Source: UBA927 sp964361785 (GTDB lineage: Bacteria; Patescibacteriota; Microgenomatia; UBA10105; UBA927). Taken from it: 64,000 nt of DNA. Shown piece after piece: positions 1-10,222 of the stretch; position 1 is the stretch's first letter, and every line of letters starts with the position of its first letter. Under the pieces are notes generated by a model. It did no database searches and was not told the DNA's origin. It saw only the letters and a list, made by a program, of their open reading frames with translations. Location of the stretch: positions 1 to 64,000 of the forward strand of contig CAYIBX010000001.1 in assembly GCA_964361785.1 (NCBI GenBank), in the 5' to 3' direction. Position numbers and translations under genes: made by a program.

Positions 1-64
1 GTTCATATCCCTTTAGTGTGCCTGATTATGGGGAATTACGCAACACGTCTATTGAATTAAATCT

Positions 65-1702
65 TTATTTATTGGTATCAATGACAATATAGTGAGCTTG
101 CCCATTAGAAAGATTGATGGTATCAACAATTTTAGAGGATAAAGATGTGGGAGCTTCGTTCGCTTTGGTGATAAGGAGCGTATTATTAAGTGTTATATCA
201 CGACCCCAATCAATGTCACGAAAAGTAAATCTTCCAAATGCTTTCACATCGGTAAATCCATCGTTTGAGATAGGATATCGTATTGCATGTTTTTGATAAA
301 GAAGAGGGTTGTAGTTTCCGTAAAATAACATATAAATATAGGGAGATTCGGAAGGATTTGCAATAATAATTGATTTATTTTTATATTCTGGTTTATTCAC
401 AATGACAGAGAGTTGTTTGTAGCTTAATCCCCAATATTGCGCTTCTTCTTTCGGGAAATGAATAAAGTATGCATCTGTATATAAGACGAGTGAGGCAGTA
501 TAAAGAACAACAATTAAGAGAAGAAAAAGCCATTTCAACCTCGATTGAAAAAAAGTCTGACCGTATTGTATTCCGAGAGCTACCAGAATGGAAAGGGCAG
601 GCACCACTGAAAACATGCGATTGGAATGCGGAGCATCTTTGGTGATGGCAGGAGCGATCCCTGCTACAACAAGCCACCAAAGAATGAGAAGAAATTGTTT
701 CTTTTTTACGTGGGTCACTGCCATACAAATTCCTAAAAAGAGAAAGATACTTTCAATAGGATGCATATTTCCATAGCCTTGAATATTATGTGCATGATTT
801 TTGCCACCGGTGATAAAGAGAAATTCAGGAGAATAGGACTTGAGATAATTTTGAGATATCGTCAATAGCGCATATACAGGCTTGTTGTGTATGAGGCGTG
901 AAAGAAGTGATGATGGATTATTGTGAGACAGACGAGGAAGTTCGATTTTTGTATGAACCATCGTCGGATCACCAAAGATGCCGATACCGGATATTTTTGT
1001 TTTATTTGCCGAGAAGAGCGTAAACGATAAGATTATGATGACTAAGGTTACAGACACTCCCGCGCTCACAAACCATCGCGGAATGCGAAAAATTTCATTT
1101 CTATATATAAAAATAAGGCCTAGTACATACATCGTCGTAAATATATGATTACCGTGATAGGTGTAATAGGTAAGAGCCCAGAGTATGCCTGATAGAGTAA
1201 GATACAAGGTTCGTTTATATTTGAGAGCTTTGAGAAATAAAATAGTTGCAAGGGTTACAAAAAGAATCGCTATATTTGACTCACTTTCTACGCGTGATAT
1301 ATGGATATGCCACGGCATAATACTTAAAATAAATGCAGAGAGAAGGGCGAGGGGCATATTTTCAAATAAAATGCGCACAAGCATAAACAATGCACCTACT
1401 GTGAATATGCCAGCAAGAGCGGAAGGAAGTCTCACTGCTACTTCAGTAAGTCCTAACACTTTCACAAACGGAATGGTTGTGTAGATATATAATGGAAGTT
1501 TCCAATCTCCAAATGATTCAAAGGATAGAGGCAAAAATCGTCCGTATTCATCGCTGCCAGTTTTAAGGAGTGAATATGCGGTAAAACCGATACTTGCTTC
1601 ATCCCTGTTTACTCCTGTTGGGATACTTGAGATTTTATAAAGTCTTAAAAAAGCTGCGAGCAACACGATGAAGATGAGTATTATTTTATAAGATAATTTC
1701 AT
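65..1702 (-). CDS. GT39/ArnT-like multi-pass membrane glycosyltransferase
   Basis: A 545-residue polytopic membrane protein of the GT-C fold. It probably moves a sugar from a polyprenyl-phosphate donor onto a glycan or protein on the outer face of the membrane. The first loop after TM1 carries RDEASIGFTAYSLL with Asp-Glu at about residues 34-35, the usual place for the GT39 catalytic acidic pair. Further signatures are FGDWKLPLY (64-72), PWHIHISRVESE (130-141) and a later APHSNR. The same three signatures recur in the genes at 6985, 8592 and 10223, so all four are paralogues. The start overlaps the stop of the upstream YfhO-like gene by 4 bases (ATGA), so the two are translated from one minus-strand transcript. 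The acceptor and donor cannot be read from sequence. Confidence 0.8.
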   Translation of the reverse strand: MKLSYKIILIFIVLLAAFLRLYKISSIPTGVNRDEASIGFTAYSLLKTGSDEYGRFLPLSFESFGDWKLPLYIYTTIPFVKVLGLTEVAVRLPSALAGIFTVGALFMLVRILFENMPLALLSAFILSIMPWHIHISRVESESNIAILFVTLATILFLKALKYKRTLYLTLSGILWALTYYTYHGNHIFTTMYVLGLIFIYRNEIFRIPRWFVSAGVSVTLVIIILSFTLFSANKTKISGIGIFGDPTMVHTKIELPRLSHNNPSSLLSRLIHNKPVYALLTISQNYLKSYSPEFLFITGGKNHAHNIQGYGNMHPIESIFLFLGICMAVTHVKKKQFLLILWWLVVAGIAPAITKDAPHSNRMFSVVPALSILVALGIQYGQTFFQSRLKWLFLLLIVVLYTASLVLYTDAYFIHFPKEEAQYWGLSYKQLSVIVNKPEYKNKSIIIANPSESPYIYMLFYGNYNPLLYQKHAIRYPISNDGFTDVKAFGRFTFRDIDWGRDITLNNTLLITKANEAPTSLSSKIVDTINLSNGQAHYIVIDTNK

Positions 1703-4053
1703 GATTTATTGTTAGTCTTCTTGAATATGACGATAGCAATAAAAACGGATAATGACAAGGCTGATATCCATAATCCAATTCTGTAGGAGGTAGGTTCATA
1801 CCGAAGTGTGATCGTGTGGTCGCCTTCGGGAAGCAGTACGCCATTCATAGTCCAGTTGACGCGATATAATGGTGTGGGTTTATTGTCCACGTACGCAGTC
1901 CACCCTTTGTAGTATGTATTTGCTACCACCAGCATCGAAGTTCCTTTCGTATGAGTGATAACTTCAATAGTACTTGATGTGTAGCTCGTGATTTCAACGT
2001 TACCTGTTCCATTAAGTGTAGGTAGTTGGGAATCATCAACGATGACATCAGTGACTGGGTTAAAGTTGGGAGCAAAGAATATATGCTCAAATTCTTCTTT
2101 CGTGCTGGCAACACTTGATTTGGTTGCTATCCTAACAATTGATGGCGCATCAAGATCCGTAAATACACGCCAATCAGAAACAGTGGTGAGTGCGTATGTT
2201 TTTGGCGGAAATGTTTTTTCGCTCGTACCGTTTTCTTCTCGGTCTATGATTTGGGTAACGCTAAGAGATCGAAGAATTTGTTTTCTATAGATATTATTTT
2301 GAAAATCATTTTCACCAAAACCAGATGCAATAGTTGCATCAGACCTGTTGTCATTATCAAATGACCGAATGAGCTTTCCATCCTTTGAAGCTCCAATAAA
2401 TTCTCCGTACCACTTAGGATACAGGGGATCGTATCCGTTGGGTGAATATGCGCGCCAAAGCATGGGAATATTTGCGTCTATTGCTGCGGTTCCATATCCC
2501 CAAAAACGCGTTGGGGTTTTTTGATTTGTAAGGCGTTCACTTATTGCATGGTTTGGATACATGTATGAAGCCGGTACAAACGGGTTAAATTTGAAAAATG
2601 CATATGATAGATCAAATACGTGAAGGATTAAAAGTATCCATAGTGCTGGTATCATCCAGTTTTTGTGTCTAACCGCTATATAAAAAAGAAACACAGTCAC
2701 GCTTGCTATAGAAAAGCCGTATAAAAGAGCACGAAGCGCAATGGGAGCATGAATCTTAAGTGATGGCAATAGCATAAAGGAAAAAGCCATGAGTCCGATC
2801 CCCATAGACACTTGGAGAGCACGAAAGAAAAGTTTTTTTATACTATGTGTTTCTTTTATCCACCCATCGATGCCAAAGGATGTCAAGACTGCTAGACAAA
2901 ATGAAAATATGAATATCATAAGTGTGGGACTGCTTGATGATATCAGCGGAATTGAGAATTTATAGAGAAGTTTTGTTAGAGGATTTACTGTAATAAAAAT
3001 ACCGAGCATACAAACAGCAATAATATAAAATCGTACAAGGATAATCTTATGAAGCCTTAGTGAAGAGAGAAGAAAAAATAATGGAACAAGGCCGATAGAT
3101 GTCACTTTTCCTACGTAGGTGTCTGACGGCCAATAGGTTCGCGACACTGGATTGCCGTAGAGGTTTGGAAAAAAAGTCATAAGTATTTGCCAAGGTTGTA
3201 TAAGAATTGTTTTCATCATTTGTTCATAAGAATGATTAGCTCGAGCGGCGACAGCAATAAGTTCAATACCGGAAACAAGTTGCACAGCGGCTAAGCCGAA
3301 TCCTATAAGAAATGCTAAGAGTGCATAGAATTTATTTTTTCCTTGCAATCGAAGCATTGCATAGGAAAAGATAAATATAATCGCATAGAGAGCAACTTGC
3401 GGGTGTCCTGATAAAAGTGAGAGAGCAACTGATAGTGTGAGCAGGGGTATAGCAATTTTTATTTTTGTGTCAATGAAAAAAAGTTCTATTGCATAGAGTG
3501 CAAGTGGCAACCACGCCATCACATGTCCTACAGTATTATATTCAAGCCATACGGTCATAAAGCCGCTTACACCATATGATACAGCACCAAATACTGACGC
3601 TAATGTACTTGTCTTTAATCGACGGAGATAAAGATACGTAAAAAGGATTGCGAGAAAGGGTTGTAGAGCTACGAGAAGTGTCCATGCTATGTTTTCAGAA
3701 AAAATAAAAAACAATATATTTAATGGATACAAACTTGCAGATTGAAAATTAGCAAGAAGCGGAGTGCCCGAAAAACTATAGGGATTCCAAAGCGGAACAT
3801 TTCCTTCTTTCCATTGGCGTACCGCTTCTATACGCCATGGATACATTTGTCGTATTACATCTGGGTATTGTGCTTTATTTGGTATGCCGCCAGCGCCATA
3901 GCCATCATAGGAAGTAACTTGCCACGGTTTGAAGTGAGAAAGAAGAGAGTCTCCGGGAAACGGGATTGCCCCATAAAAAATAGATTTGTAAAAAAGAATA
4001 CAAACAAGAATTATACTTATCAGAGTTCCAATGAACATGTCTTTGTGTTTCAT
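1699..4053 (-). CDS. YfhO-family large membrane protein
   Basis: A 784-residue protein with an N-terminal TM, a first external loop containing PFPGDSLLSHFKPWQ (31-45) and WRIEAVRQWKEGNVPLWNPY (about 73-92), about a dozen TM segments, then a roughly 220-residue extracytoplasmic region and a last TM. This layout, and the C-terminal YYKGWTAYVDNKPTPLYRVN stretch, match the YfhO family (GT-C fold; in Firmicutes implicated in lipoteichoic-acid or lipid glycosylation). The C-terminal beta-rich module with the (Y)xGWxAYVD signature also occurs in the PTPS-related proteins at 4050, 13383 and 17412. It overlaps the genes on both sides by 4 bases and is the middle of a three-gene minus-strand operon. 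A role in transferring lipid-linked sugars is inferred. Confidence 0.8.
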   Translation of the reverse strand: MKHKDMFIGTLISIILVCILFYKSIFYGAIPFPGDSLLSHFKPWQVTSYDGYGAGGIPNKAQYPDVIRQMYPWRIEAVRQWKEGNVPLWNPYSFSGTPLLANFQSASLYPLNILFFIFSENIAWTLLVALQPFLAILFTYLYLRRLKTSTLASVFGAVSYGVSGFMTVWLEYNTVGHVMAWLPLALYAIELFFIDTKIKIAIPLLTLSVALSLLSGHPQVALYAIIFIFSYAMLRLQGKNKFYALLAFLIGFGLAAVQLVSGIELIAVAARANHSYEQMMKTILIQPWQILMTFFPNLYGNPVSRTYWPSDTYVGKVTSIGLVPLFFLLSSLRLHKIILVRFYIIAVCMLGIFITVNPLTKLLYKFSIPLISSSSPTLMIFIFSFCLAVLTSFGIDGWIKETHSIKKLFFRALQVSMGIGLMAFSFMLLPSLKIHAPIALRALLYGFSIASVTVFLFYIAVRHKNWMIPALWILLILHVFDLSYAFFKFNPFVPASYMYPNHAISERLTNQKTPTRFWGYGTAAIDANIPMLWRAYSPNGYDPLYPKWYGEFIGASKDGKLIRSFDNDNRSDATIASGFGENDFQNNIYRKQILRSLSVTQIIDREENGTSEKTFPPKTYALTTVSDWRVFTDLDAPSIVRIATKSSVASTKEEFEHIFFAPNFNPVTDVIVDDSQLPTLNGTGNVEITSYTSSTIEVITHTKGTSMLVVANTYYKGWTAYVDNKPTPLYRVNWTMNGVLLPEGDHTITLRYEPTSYRIGLWISALSLSVFIAIVIFKKTNNKS

Positions 4054-5678
4054 GATTTTTTATAAAGTAGATACACCATCACTGTAATAATTACTGTGAC
4101 AATACTCGCGATGTTGCCAATCGTTCTTATGGGGGAATTACCAAACGCAATTTGTACCGTATGTATTCCTTGAGGAACAGCAAACGTGATTCTGCCTCTA
4201 TGGTTTTGGTCTTGAAATTCAATGGGTGTTTTTACGGTATCCACAAATACGCGCCACCCAGGAAAGTACTGGGTATTATCTATGATACGTACAGGGGTCT
4301 TGGCATCTATGGTAAATGAGTGATGGATACTTTTTTTGTACACGTGACTTATGTCTCCCTCTCCCTCAATAAGCTCTATAGGTGCTTTGGGATATTCTTT
4401 GGCTGGTCCATCTGACCAAATAAGATCAGTCTCACCAAAAAACGTCGTGTTTAATGGATAATTCCAGTAGTCAGATTCTACAATTTTGTCGTATCCTAAA
4501 GGGGCCGACCAAAACACTGTGGTTGTAAGAAGGCTGATACCACAGAGTATGAAAATACATGGTATATAAAATTTATTAGGTTTGAAACGTGTAACCAACC
4601 CTCCCAAAAGTGCTGTGCCTAACCCCACGATGGAGAGAAGTCTCCATGGAAACTGAAACATGCGTAGGGTTGGTACTCGTGTCCAAATAGATGAAGATAT
4701 GGGTTGCATGAAAAAAAAACTTGTTATAATCAAAACGAGGCTAAAATAAGTTACCGATCGCACCGTGATGTCTTTAACCTTTTTTCTAAAAAGAAGGTAA
4801 AGAGAAAGTAAAAGGAAAACGCTTTGCACAAGTCCAAGATATACGGTAATACCTCCAGTTTGTAATGCAGTCGTATTCGTAAAATTAGGAATAAAAAAAT
4901 GAAAAAATGGAGCAAAGTGCGATCTATACATGTCTTTCATAAATAAATCGCCATAGGTGTATTTGCGTTCAAATACTGCGGGCAGCCAGTAAAATGCCGT
5001 GAGGCCTAGTCCGATAAAAAGCGGCAATAGTGTGAGCAAACGATTTTTTGTTTTTGAGCCAAACCAGAGTGCAAAAAGAACTGCCACCGCGAAACTCACT
5101 AAGCTTATGGCATTATGGGAAAGAATTAAAAGAGATGTTGCAATGCTGGTGTACACGATAAATTTTGTGGTTGGCATTTCTGCCACCATAAGTGTGCCGT
5201 AGAGCACAAATGGGAGAAACGAATAGGTATATGCCTCCCCGACACTACCGCGCACCACAAGCTCGACTAAATGAAATGGTGCAAATTGATAAAGAAGTGT
5301 CACTAAATATGCTCGCGGTATGTCACCAAAGAGCTTACGACTGAAAATAAACATGCCGAGTCCAGAGAGAAGAAAGCTTATAAGAAGTGATATTTTATAC
5401 GCGGTAACAAGTCCTAATGAAAAAAAGACGGGTATGGAGGCGATAAGGTATGGTAAATGATACATGAAATTAAAAAGAGGCATGCCAACGCCGAAATTTA
5501 GCTCACTTGCCCAGCGCGGCGGTATTTGAGCGTAGCTTAGTTCTTTATAATAAGAAGCGATGCGGGCAAGATGGACAGGTCCATCGTGCGTGTGAGGCAC
5601 GGATGAGGTAAAAAACATTGAGATAAGCGGAAGAGTCGAAATTGCCAGAATTGCGAGATAGTGTTTCAATGAGTGCAT
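4050..5678 (-). CDS. PTPS-related (PF10131-type) membrane protein
   Basis: A 542-residue polytopic protein beginning with one TM and the extracytoplasmic motif THDGPVHLARIASYY (about 30-44), then PPRWASELNFGVGMPLFNF. This is the hallmark of the family named '6-pyruvoyl-tetrahydropterin synthase related', which despite the name is a GT-C-like membrane family. The C-terminus has YFPGWRVFVDTVKTPIEF followed by a final TM, the same external beta module seen in YfhO-type proteins. Paralogues lie at 13383 and 17412. It is the first gene of the minus-strand operon. Its start lies 41 bases from the divergent gene at 5720, with a candidate two-way -10 element between them. The substrate is unknown. 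Confidence 0.8.
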   Translation of the reverse strand: MHSLKHYLAILAISTLPLISMFFTSSVPHTHDGPVHLARIASYYKELSYAQIPPRWASELNFGVGMPLFNFMYHLPYLIASIPVFFSLGLVTAYKISLLISFLLSGLGMFIFSRKLFGDIPRAYLVTLLYQFAPFHLVELVVRGSVGEAYTYSFLPFVLYGTLMVAEMPTTKFIVYTSIATSLLILSHNAISLVSFAVAVLFALWFGSKTKNRLLTLLPLFIGLGLTAFYWLPAVFERKYTYGDLFMKDMYRSHFAPFFHFFIPNFTNTTALQTGGITVYLGLVQSVFLLLSLYLLFRKKVKDITVRSVTYFSLVLIITSFFFMQPISSSIWTRVPTLRMFQFPWRLLSIVGLGTALLGGLVTRFKPNKFYIPCIFILCGISLLTTTVFWSAPLGYDKIVESDYWNYPLNTTFFGETDLIWSDGPAKEYPKAPIELIEGEGDISHVYKKSIHHSFTIDAKTPVRIIDNTQYFPGWRVFVDTVKTPIEFQDQNHRGRITFAVPQGIHTVQIAFGNSPIRTIGNIASIVTVIITVMVYLLYKKS

Positions 5679-5697
5679 AGATATACCAATGCTTCAT

Positions 5698-5705
5698 ATT
5701 ATAAT
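5698..5705. promoter_or_regulatory. Overlapping divergent -10 elements
   Basis: The 41-base gap between the divergent starts at 5678 (minus) and 5720 (plus) contains ATTATAAT. It reads TATAAT on the plus strand (5700-5705) and TATAAT on the minus strand (5703-5698). One near-palindrome could therefore supply the -10 box in both directions. I do not see a convincing -35 for either. The predicted transcripts would have very short leaders. Confidence 0.4.
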
Positions 5706-5719
5706 ACAATAGAACTATT

Positions 5720-6988
5720 ATGCCACCAATTGTAGATGCTGTACTTCTTTTTGCACTTTCAATTCCTGTGGTGATGAAATATCGTATTCTTCCCATAGAT
5801 GGCACGCCGTATTGGTTGTTCGGCGTATTGTTTCTTGCGTTGGTCTTTAATGTATTGTTGGCCTATAGGTCGATGATTATATTGAGAATAAGTGCCAGTG
5901 GAGAAAGAGCTCGCAATATCCTTATGTTGATAGTTTTGATGATTGTTGTTGTTGGTACGTCCGTTACTGCAATGGTTGATCGCAATCGTGTGGCTCCCGT
6001 GTGGGGAGTGCACGATATTATTCTGCAAGAAGAACAAGCATTACGATTCTTATTACAGGGAAAAAATCCGTACAAAGAGACCTACTTTGGCACTCCAGTT
6101 GAGTCATTTCACTACGCAGAGATAGATAATGAAAATGCTGTTAATCCTGCGCTCTATCATTTTGTAATGCCACCGTGGTATTTACTTTTTCCGTTTGGAT
6201 TTTATGTGCTTGGTGTGAAATTATTAGGATTCTTTGATGCCCGTATGGCGCTTCTTTTTTGCATGGTCGGATTACTATTGATTTTATGGAGGTGGATAAA
6301 AGATATAAATGTTAAGCGGCTTTCAGTGGTACTCGCTTCACTTTCACCATCAATCTTTGATTATTTTATCGAAGGCAGGAGCGACGTGTTTGCATTTTTT
6401 TGGCTCCTTTTGTCGTTATATATATTGTCGTTAAAAAAACCAGCGATAGCTTCGTTTGTTTTTGGTCTTGCGATCATGAGCAAGCAAACCATATGGATCG
6501 CGGTTCCTTTTTATTTTATGTATCTTTATGTCACAGAGGTCAGAAAAAGAAGCCGCATGTGGGTATCCGTTGTCGTTACCTGTCTTGTGTCGATGGGTCT
6601 TACACTCCCATTCTTATGGTGGGACGCGCGCGCGTTTATCGATAGTGTTTTCTTGTATCTCACCGGAGGTACCATCGGAAGTTATCCGGTATCAGGGTAC
6701 GGGTTCAGTATGATACTTGTTAATGTTGGTATTATAAAAAATATCTACGACCCGTATCCATTTTATATCTATCAGGGTATGTTTGGATTGCCGCTTCTAC
6801 TTTTACTTTTGCGCTGGGTCGTCAAAATACCAAAAATATCAACTGTCTTATTTTCATACGGCACTTTTCTTTGGTTTTTTTGGTATATGAGTAGATACTT
6901 TAATAATAGTCACATAGGATACATATCACTTATTTTTTTGATTGCAGGAATGCTTTTTATGAATGAACGAGAAGCGAAAAAAATATGA
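5720..6988 (+). CDS. GT87/DUF2029-like membrane mannosyltransferase
   Basis: A 422-residue polytopic membrane protein. After two TM segments and a hydrophilic loop it has LLQGKNPYKETY (about 112-123), the NPY-containing loop typical of GT87 and related polyprenol-phosphate-mannose-dependent transferases, and later FIEGRSDVFAFFWLLLS and MSKQTIWIAVPFY, typical of the same fold. GT87 enzymes act outside the membrane on lipid-linked glycans; that role is inferred here. It is the first plus-strand gene. Its stop overlaps the next start by 4 bases, giving a tight operon with the GT39-like array. No Shine-Dalgarno is apparent. Confidence 0.7.
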   Translation: MPPIVDAVLLFALSIPVVMKYRILPIDGTPYWLFGVLFLALVFNVLLAYRSMIILRISASGERARNILMLIVLMIVVVGTSVTAMVDRNRVAPVWGVHDIILQEEQALRFLLQGKNPYKETYFGTPVESFHYAEIDNENAVNPALYHFVMPPWYLLFPFGFYVLGVKLLGFFDARMALLFCMVGLLLILWRWIKDINVKRLSVVLASLSPSIFDYFIEGRSDVFAFFWLLLSLYILSLKKPAIASFVFGLAIMSKQTIWIAVPFYFMYLYVTEVRKRSRMWVSVVVTCLVSMGLTLPFLWWDARAFIDSVFLYLTGGTIGSYPVSGYGFSMILVNVGIIKNIYDPYPFYIYQGMFGLPLLLLLLRWVVKIPKISTVLFSYGTFLWFFWYMSRYFNNSHIGYISLIFLIAGMLFMNEREAKKI

Positions 6989-8589
6989 AAGTTAGCTATA
7001 TCCTACTTGGGATTATTGTCGTTCTCGCAGCGTGGCTTAGACTAACAAATCTTACCTCTAATCCGCCAGCGCTTTCATGGGATGAAGTATCTATAGGCTA
7101 CAACGCGAATACTATTTTATCTAAAGGTACTGATGAGCATGGTGTGCGATTTCCTCTTGGAGCTTTTGCCGGATTTGGTGATTACAAACCATCACTTCCT
7201 ATTTATCTTACCGTTCCTTTTATCGCAGTTTTTGGTTTGTCTGATTTGGCAGTTCGGTTGCCCTCTTCCATTTTTGGCATACTGACGGTGTTGTTGATGT
7301 ATTTTCTTGTGAAAGAATTATTCTCCAATCAAAGACTTGCTCTTTTAAGCGCCTTATTTTTGGCTATCTCTCCGTGGCACATTATGCTCTCTAGAACTGG
7401 ATTTGAAGCAAATATTGCAGCATTTTTTGTTACACTTGGCGTGTATCTTCTATTAGTTTCACGAAAGAATTCAAACGTATTGCCTTTCGCCTTTTTGCCA
7501 TTCGTCTTAGGCATGTATACGTTTAATTCAGCACGGTATGCAGGACCTCTTATCGCTTTTGGAGTGCTCTGTTTTTCGTGGGGTGCAATTTCGAAAGCGA
7601 AAACTTCTCTTTATAAAGGATTGATTATCGCAGCAATTGCTTTACTGCCGCTTATGCCGCATCTTGTTTCGAAAGAAGCCAGACTTCGGTTTCAAGAGGT
7701 AAGTATTTTTACAGATCTTCAAGTCATACTTACTTCAAACCAACGAAGTCTGGTAGATGGAAATTCGTGGTGGTCCAAAGTCGTTGACAACAGGCGATTT
7801 GGATATGGCAGAGAATATCTTGTGCATTTTTTGGATAACGTAGAACCTCGATTTCTTTTTATCAAAGGGGATGGAAATCCTAAATTTTCTATTCAGGATA
7901 CAGGACAATTACTGCTTGTTACCGCCCCGTTTATTTTTATCGGATGGTTAGCGCTTTTTGCGCGTCAGCCGAAAATAGCAGGATTGCTTCTTTTTTGGCT
8001 GTTGGCTTCCATTGCACCAGCAGCAGTTGCTCGTGAAACGCCACATGCTCTTCGGGTGGAAAATGGATTGCCGGTATGGATCATCATTACGGCATACGGA
8101 TATGTACAGTTTCTGAGTATGTTTGCCGGCAAAAAGCTGCGGTTATTCGTTGGTATTGTCATGGTTCTTTTAGTGCTTGGAAACTTTGGTTATTTTTGGC
8201 ATACGTATACGACACATTATAAAAAAGAATATTCAGGCGAATGGCAATATGGGTACAAAGAAGCTATTGAGTATAGCGAGAGTGTGAAAGAAAAGTATGA
8301 CGTGATAGTACTCACAGAGAGCCTCGGCCGGCCATATATCTACACGCTTTTTTATGGAAAGTATGACCTTTCATTTTTCCAAACCACTAAAGATGCCTCG
8401 TTTGATAAAGAGGGATTTTATAATGTTTATCGGTTTGGCAAATATCGATTTGTACGACACATAAACGAGAAGTATGAGGGTCGCGTGCTCTATATACTCC
8501 CAATAAACGAAGTCCCAGAGAATGCAAAAGTCTTAAAAAACATTTCGCTATTAAATGGCTTTATCGGGCTTGTGATATTTGAGTTATAA
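6985..8589 (+). CDS. GT39-like membrane glycosyltransferase (array member 1)
   Basis: A 534-residue polytopic protein with the family signatures seen at 65-1702: SWDEVSIGYNAN in the first external loop (Asp-Glu at about 33-34), FGDYKPSLPIYL, PWHIMLSRTGFEANIA and a late ETPHALR. An ArnT/PMT-type transferase using a polyprenyl-phosphate sugar is the likely role. The start overlaps the previous stop by 4 bases, and the next gene follows after 2 bases. The similar length and order of signatures in the next two genes indicate tandem duplication, with divergence of the soluble C-terminal region that probably sets specificity. Confidence 0.8.
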   Translation: MKVSYILLGIIVVLAAWLRLTNLTSNPPALSWDEVSIGYNANTILSKGTDEHGVRFPLGAFAGFGDYKPSLPIYLTVPFIAVFGLSDLAVRLPSSIFGILTVLLMYFLVKELFSNQRLALLSALFLAISPWHIMLSRTGFEANIAAFFVTLGVYLLLVSRKNSNVLPFAFLPFVLGMYTFNSARYAGPLIAFGVLCFSWGAISKAKTSLYKGLIIAAIALLPLMPHLVSKEARLRFQEVSIFTDLQVILTSNQRSLVDGNSWWSKVVDNRRFGYGREYLVHFLDNVEPRFLFIKGDGNPKFSIQDTGQLLLVTAPFIFIGWLALFARQPKIAGLLLFWLLASIAPAAVARETPHALRVENGLPVWIIITAYGYVQFLSMFAGKKLRLFVGIVMVLLVLGNFGYFWHTYTTHYKKEYSGEWQYGYKEAIEYSESVKEKYDVIVLTESLGRPYIYTLFYGKYDLSFFQTTKDASFDKEGFYNVYRFGKYRFVRHINEKYEGRVLYILPINEVPENAKVLKNISLLNGFIGLVIFEL

Positions 8590-8591
8590 CA

Positions 8592-10217
8592 ATGAAAAAA
8601 ACATTATTGCTCGGATCAATTCTAATTCTTGCTGCGGTGCTGCGATTTTGGCAGTTAGGCGCCGTGCCGCCAAGTCCTGATTGGGATGAAGCAGCATTAG
8701 GGTACAACGCGTATTCACTGCTTACTACTGGCCGCGATGAGTATGGTACGCATTGGCCACTTGCTTTACGATCATTTGATGATTATAAGCCTCCGCTCTA
8801 TGCATATTTAGCAATACCATCCATTAAAGTTTTTGGTCTTTCTCTTTTTTCCGTGAGACTGCCTGCCGCAATTATGGGTGTTTTAGGCGTCTTGGGGACA
8901 TATTTTTTAGTGACCTTTTTGTTTAAAAATTTGACACTTGGACTTTTGAGCGCGATTCTTTTGGCCATATCGCCATGGCATTTACAATTTTCGCGTATCG
9001 CATTTGAAGCAAATGTTGGGGTGACCCTCAATATTTGGGGCATGTATTTTCTTTTTAAGTCTTTAAACAATGGCAAGGTGATGCCAATTTCTGCTTTTAT
9101 TTTAGGACTCGGGTTTTACGCGTATCATAGTGAGAGAGTATTTATACCCCTTTTTATTCTTTTGGTGTTCGTGTTGTTTAGTAAGAAGTTTTTCGCAAAG
9201 TGGAAATATTTTTTAGTATCTCTCGGAGTAGGTGCTATTATCGTCGCTCCATTATTTCCCATTGTTTTCGGAAACAATGGCCTTACCCGGCTGAAAGGAA
9301 CCAGTAGCCTTTCCGATCAGACGGGTCTACTTTCTAAAAGTGTAGCTAGGTTAGAAGACGATGTAATACGCGGGGATTTATTTGGCGCCATGTGGGAAAA
9401 CAGACGCTTGGTGTATGTCAAGACTATTGCAGATGGATACCTCTCACATTTTTCTCTCAAATGGTTGTTTTTGACGGGGGACAATGGGCGACATCATGCG
9501 CCTGATATGGGCCTTATGTATCTTTGGGAATTGCCATTTTTTCTTTGGGGCATGGTGGAGGTGTTTAAACGCGGCGGTGTCAATGCAAAATTACTTTTTG
9601 GATGGCTTCTGTTAGTCCCTGTCGCTGCATCTGTCACTTCAGAGACTCCTCATGCGATACGAACACTTGTAGCACTGCCTTTGCCGCAAATTTTTACTGC
9701 TTTTGGTCTCTTTAGCGTCTATATCAATTTTATGAAGAAGATAAAAAATCTTACAAAGAATATGCGTGTGGTTGTTTTCGCTATTTTCGTTTTTAGTTTT
9801 TTGGCTTTAGTATTTAACATCGGTTATTACTTTCATATGTACTACTCGCACATGAACATCGAGTATTCTCAAGTTTGGCAATATGGATACAAACAAGCAG
9901 TCGAATACACAGAGGCGCATAAATCAAAGTATAAGAAGATAGTTGTGTCTACGAAATTAGAACAACCGCACATGTTCTATTTATTTTTTATGAAATATGA
10001 TCCCAGCTTCTATTTAGCTGGAGGCGGCACGGCGTCGGGTGGATTTGCCGAGGTGAGAAACAGATTTGATGTGTATGAATTTCGGCCTATTCACTGGCCG
10101 AATGAATTGCACGACGGCTCGATTTTGTATGTAGGAACACCGCGGGAAATTCTTACAGATCCCATATACAGAATTTCATTTCTTAATGGGTTCGAGGCGA
10201 TACGAATTGCAGAGTAA
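8592..10217 (+). CDS. GT39-like membrane glycosyltransferase (array member 2)
   Basis: A 541-residue paralogue of its neighbours. Signatures in order are DWDEAALGYNAYSLL (Asp-Glu near 34-35), FDDYKPPLYAYL, PWHLQFSRIAFEANVG and ETPHAIRTLVALP. The C-terminal third contains a soluble stretch with QVWQYGYKQAVEY, which matches EWQYGYKEAIEY in array member 1, so the two share the external C-terminal domain as well as the TM core. It is a predicted transferase of sugars from a polyprenyl carrier on the outer membrane face. Spacing is 2 bases upstream and 5 bases downstream, so it is part of the same operon. Confidence 0.8.
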   Translation: MKKTLLLGSILILAAVLRFWQLGAVPPSPDWDEAALGYNAYSLLTTGRDEYGTHWPLALRSFDDYKPPLYAYLAIPSIKVFGLSLFSVRLPAAIMGVLGVLGTYFLVTFLFKNLTLGLLSAILLAISPWHLQFSRIAFEANVGVTLNIWGMYFLFKSLNNGKVMPISAFILGLGFYAYHSERVFIPLFILLVFVLFSKKFFAKWKYFLVSLGVGAIIVAPLFPIVFGNNGLTRLKGTSSLSDQTGLLSKSVARLEDDVIRGDLFGAMWENRRLVYVKTIADGYLSHFSLKWLFLTGDNGRHHAPDMGLMYLWELPFFLWGMVEVFKRGGVNAKLLFGWLLLVPVAASVTSETPHAIRTLVALPLPQIFTAFGLFSVYINFMKKIKNLTKNMRVVVFAIFVFSFLALVFNIGYYFHMYYSHMNIEYSQVWQYGYKQAVEYTEAHKSKYKKIVVSTKLEQPHMFYLFFMKYDPSFYLAGGGTASGGFAEVRNRFDVYEFRPIHWPNELHDGSILYVGTPREILTDPIYRISFLNGFEAIRIAE

Positions 10218-10222
10218 AAGGC

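Noticed and set aside
1..64. Possible gene fragment at the left edge
   Set aside because: Only 64 bases precede the stop of the first gene; no frame or motif can be supported.
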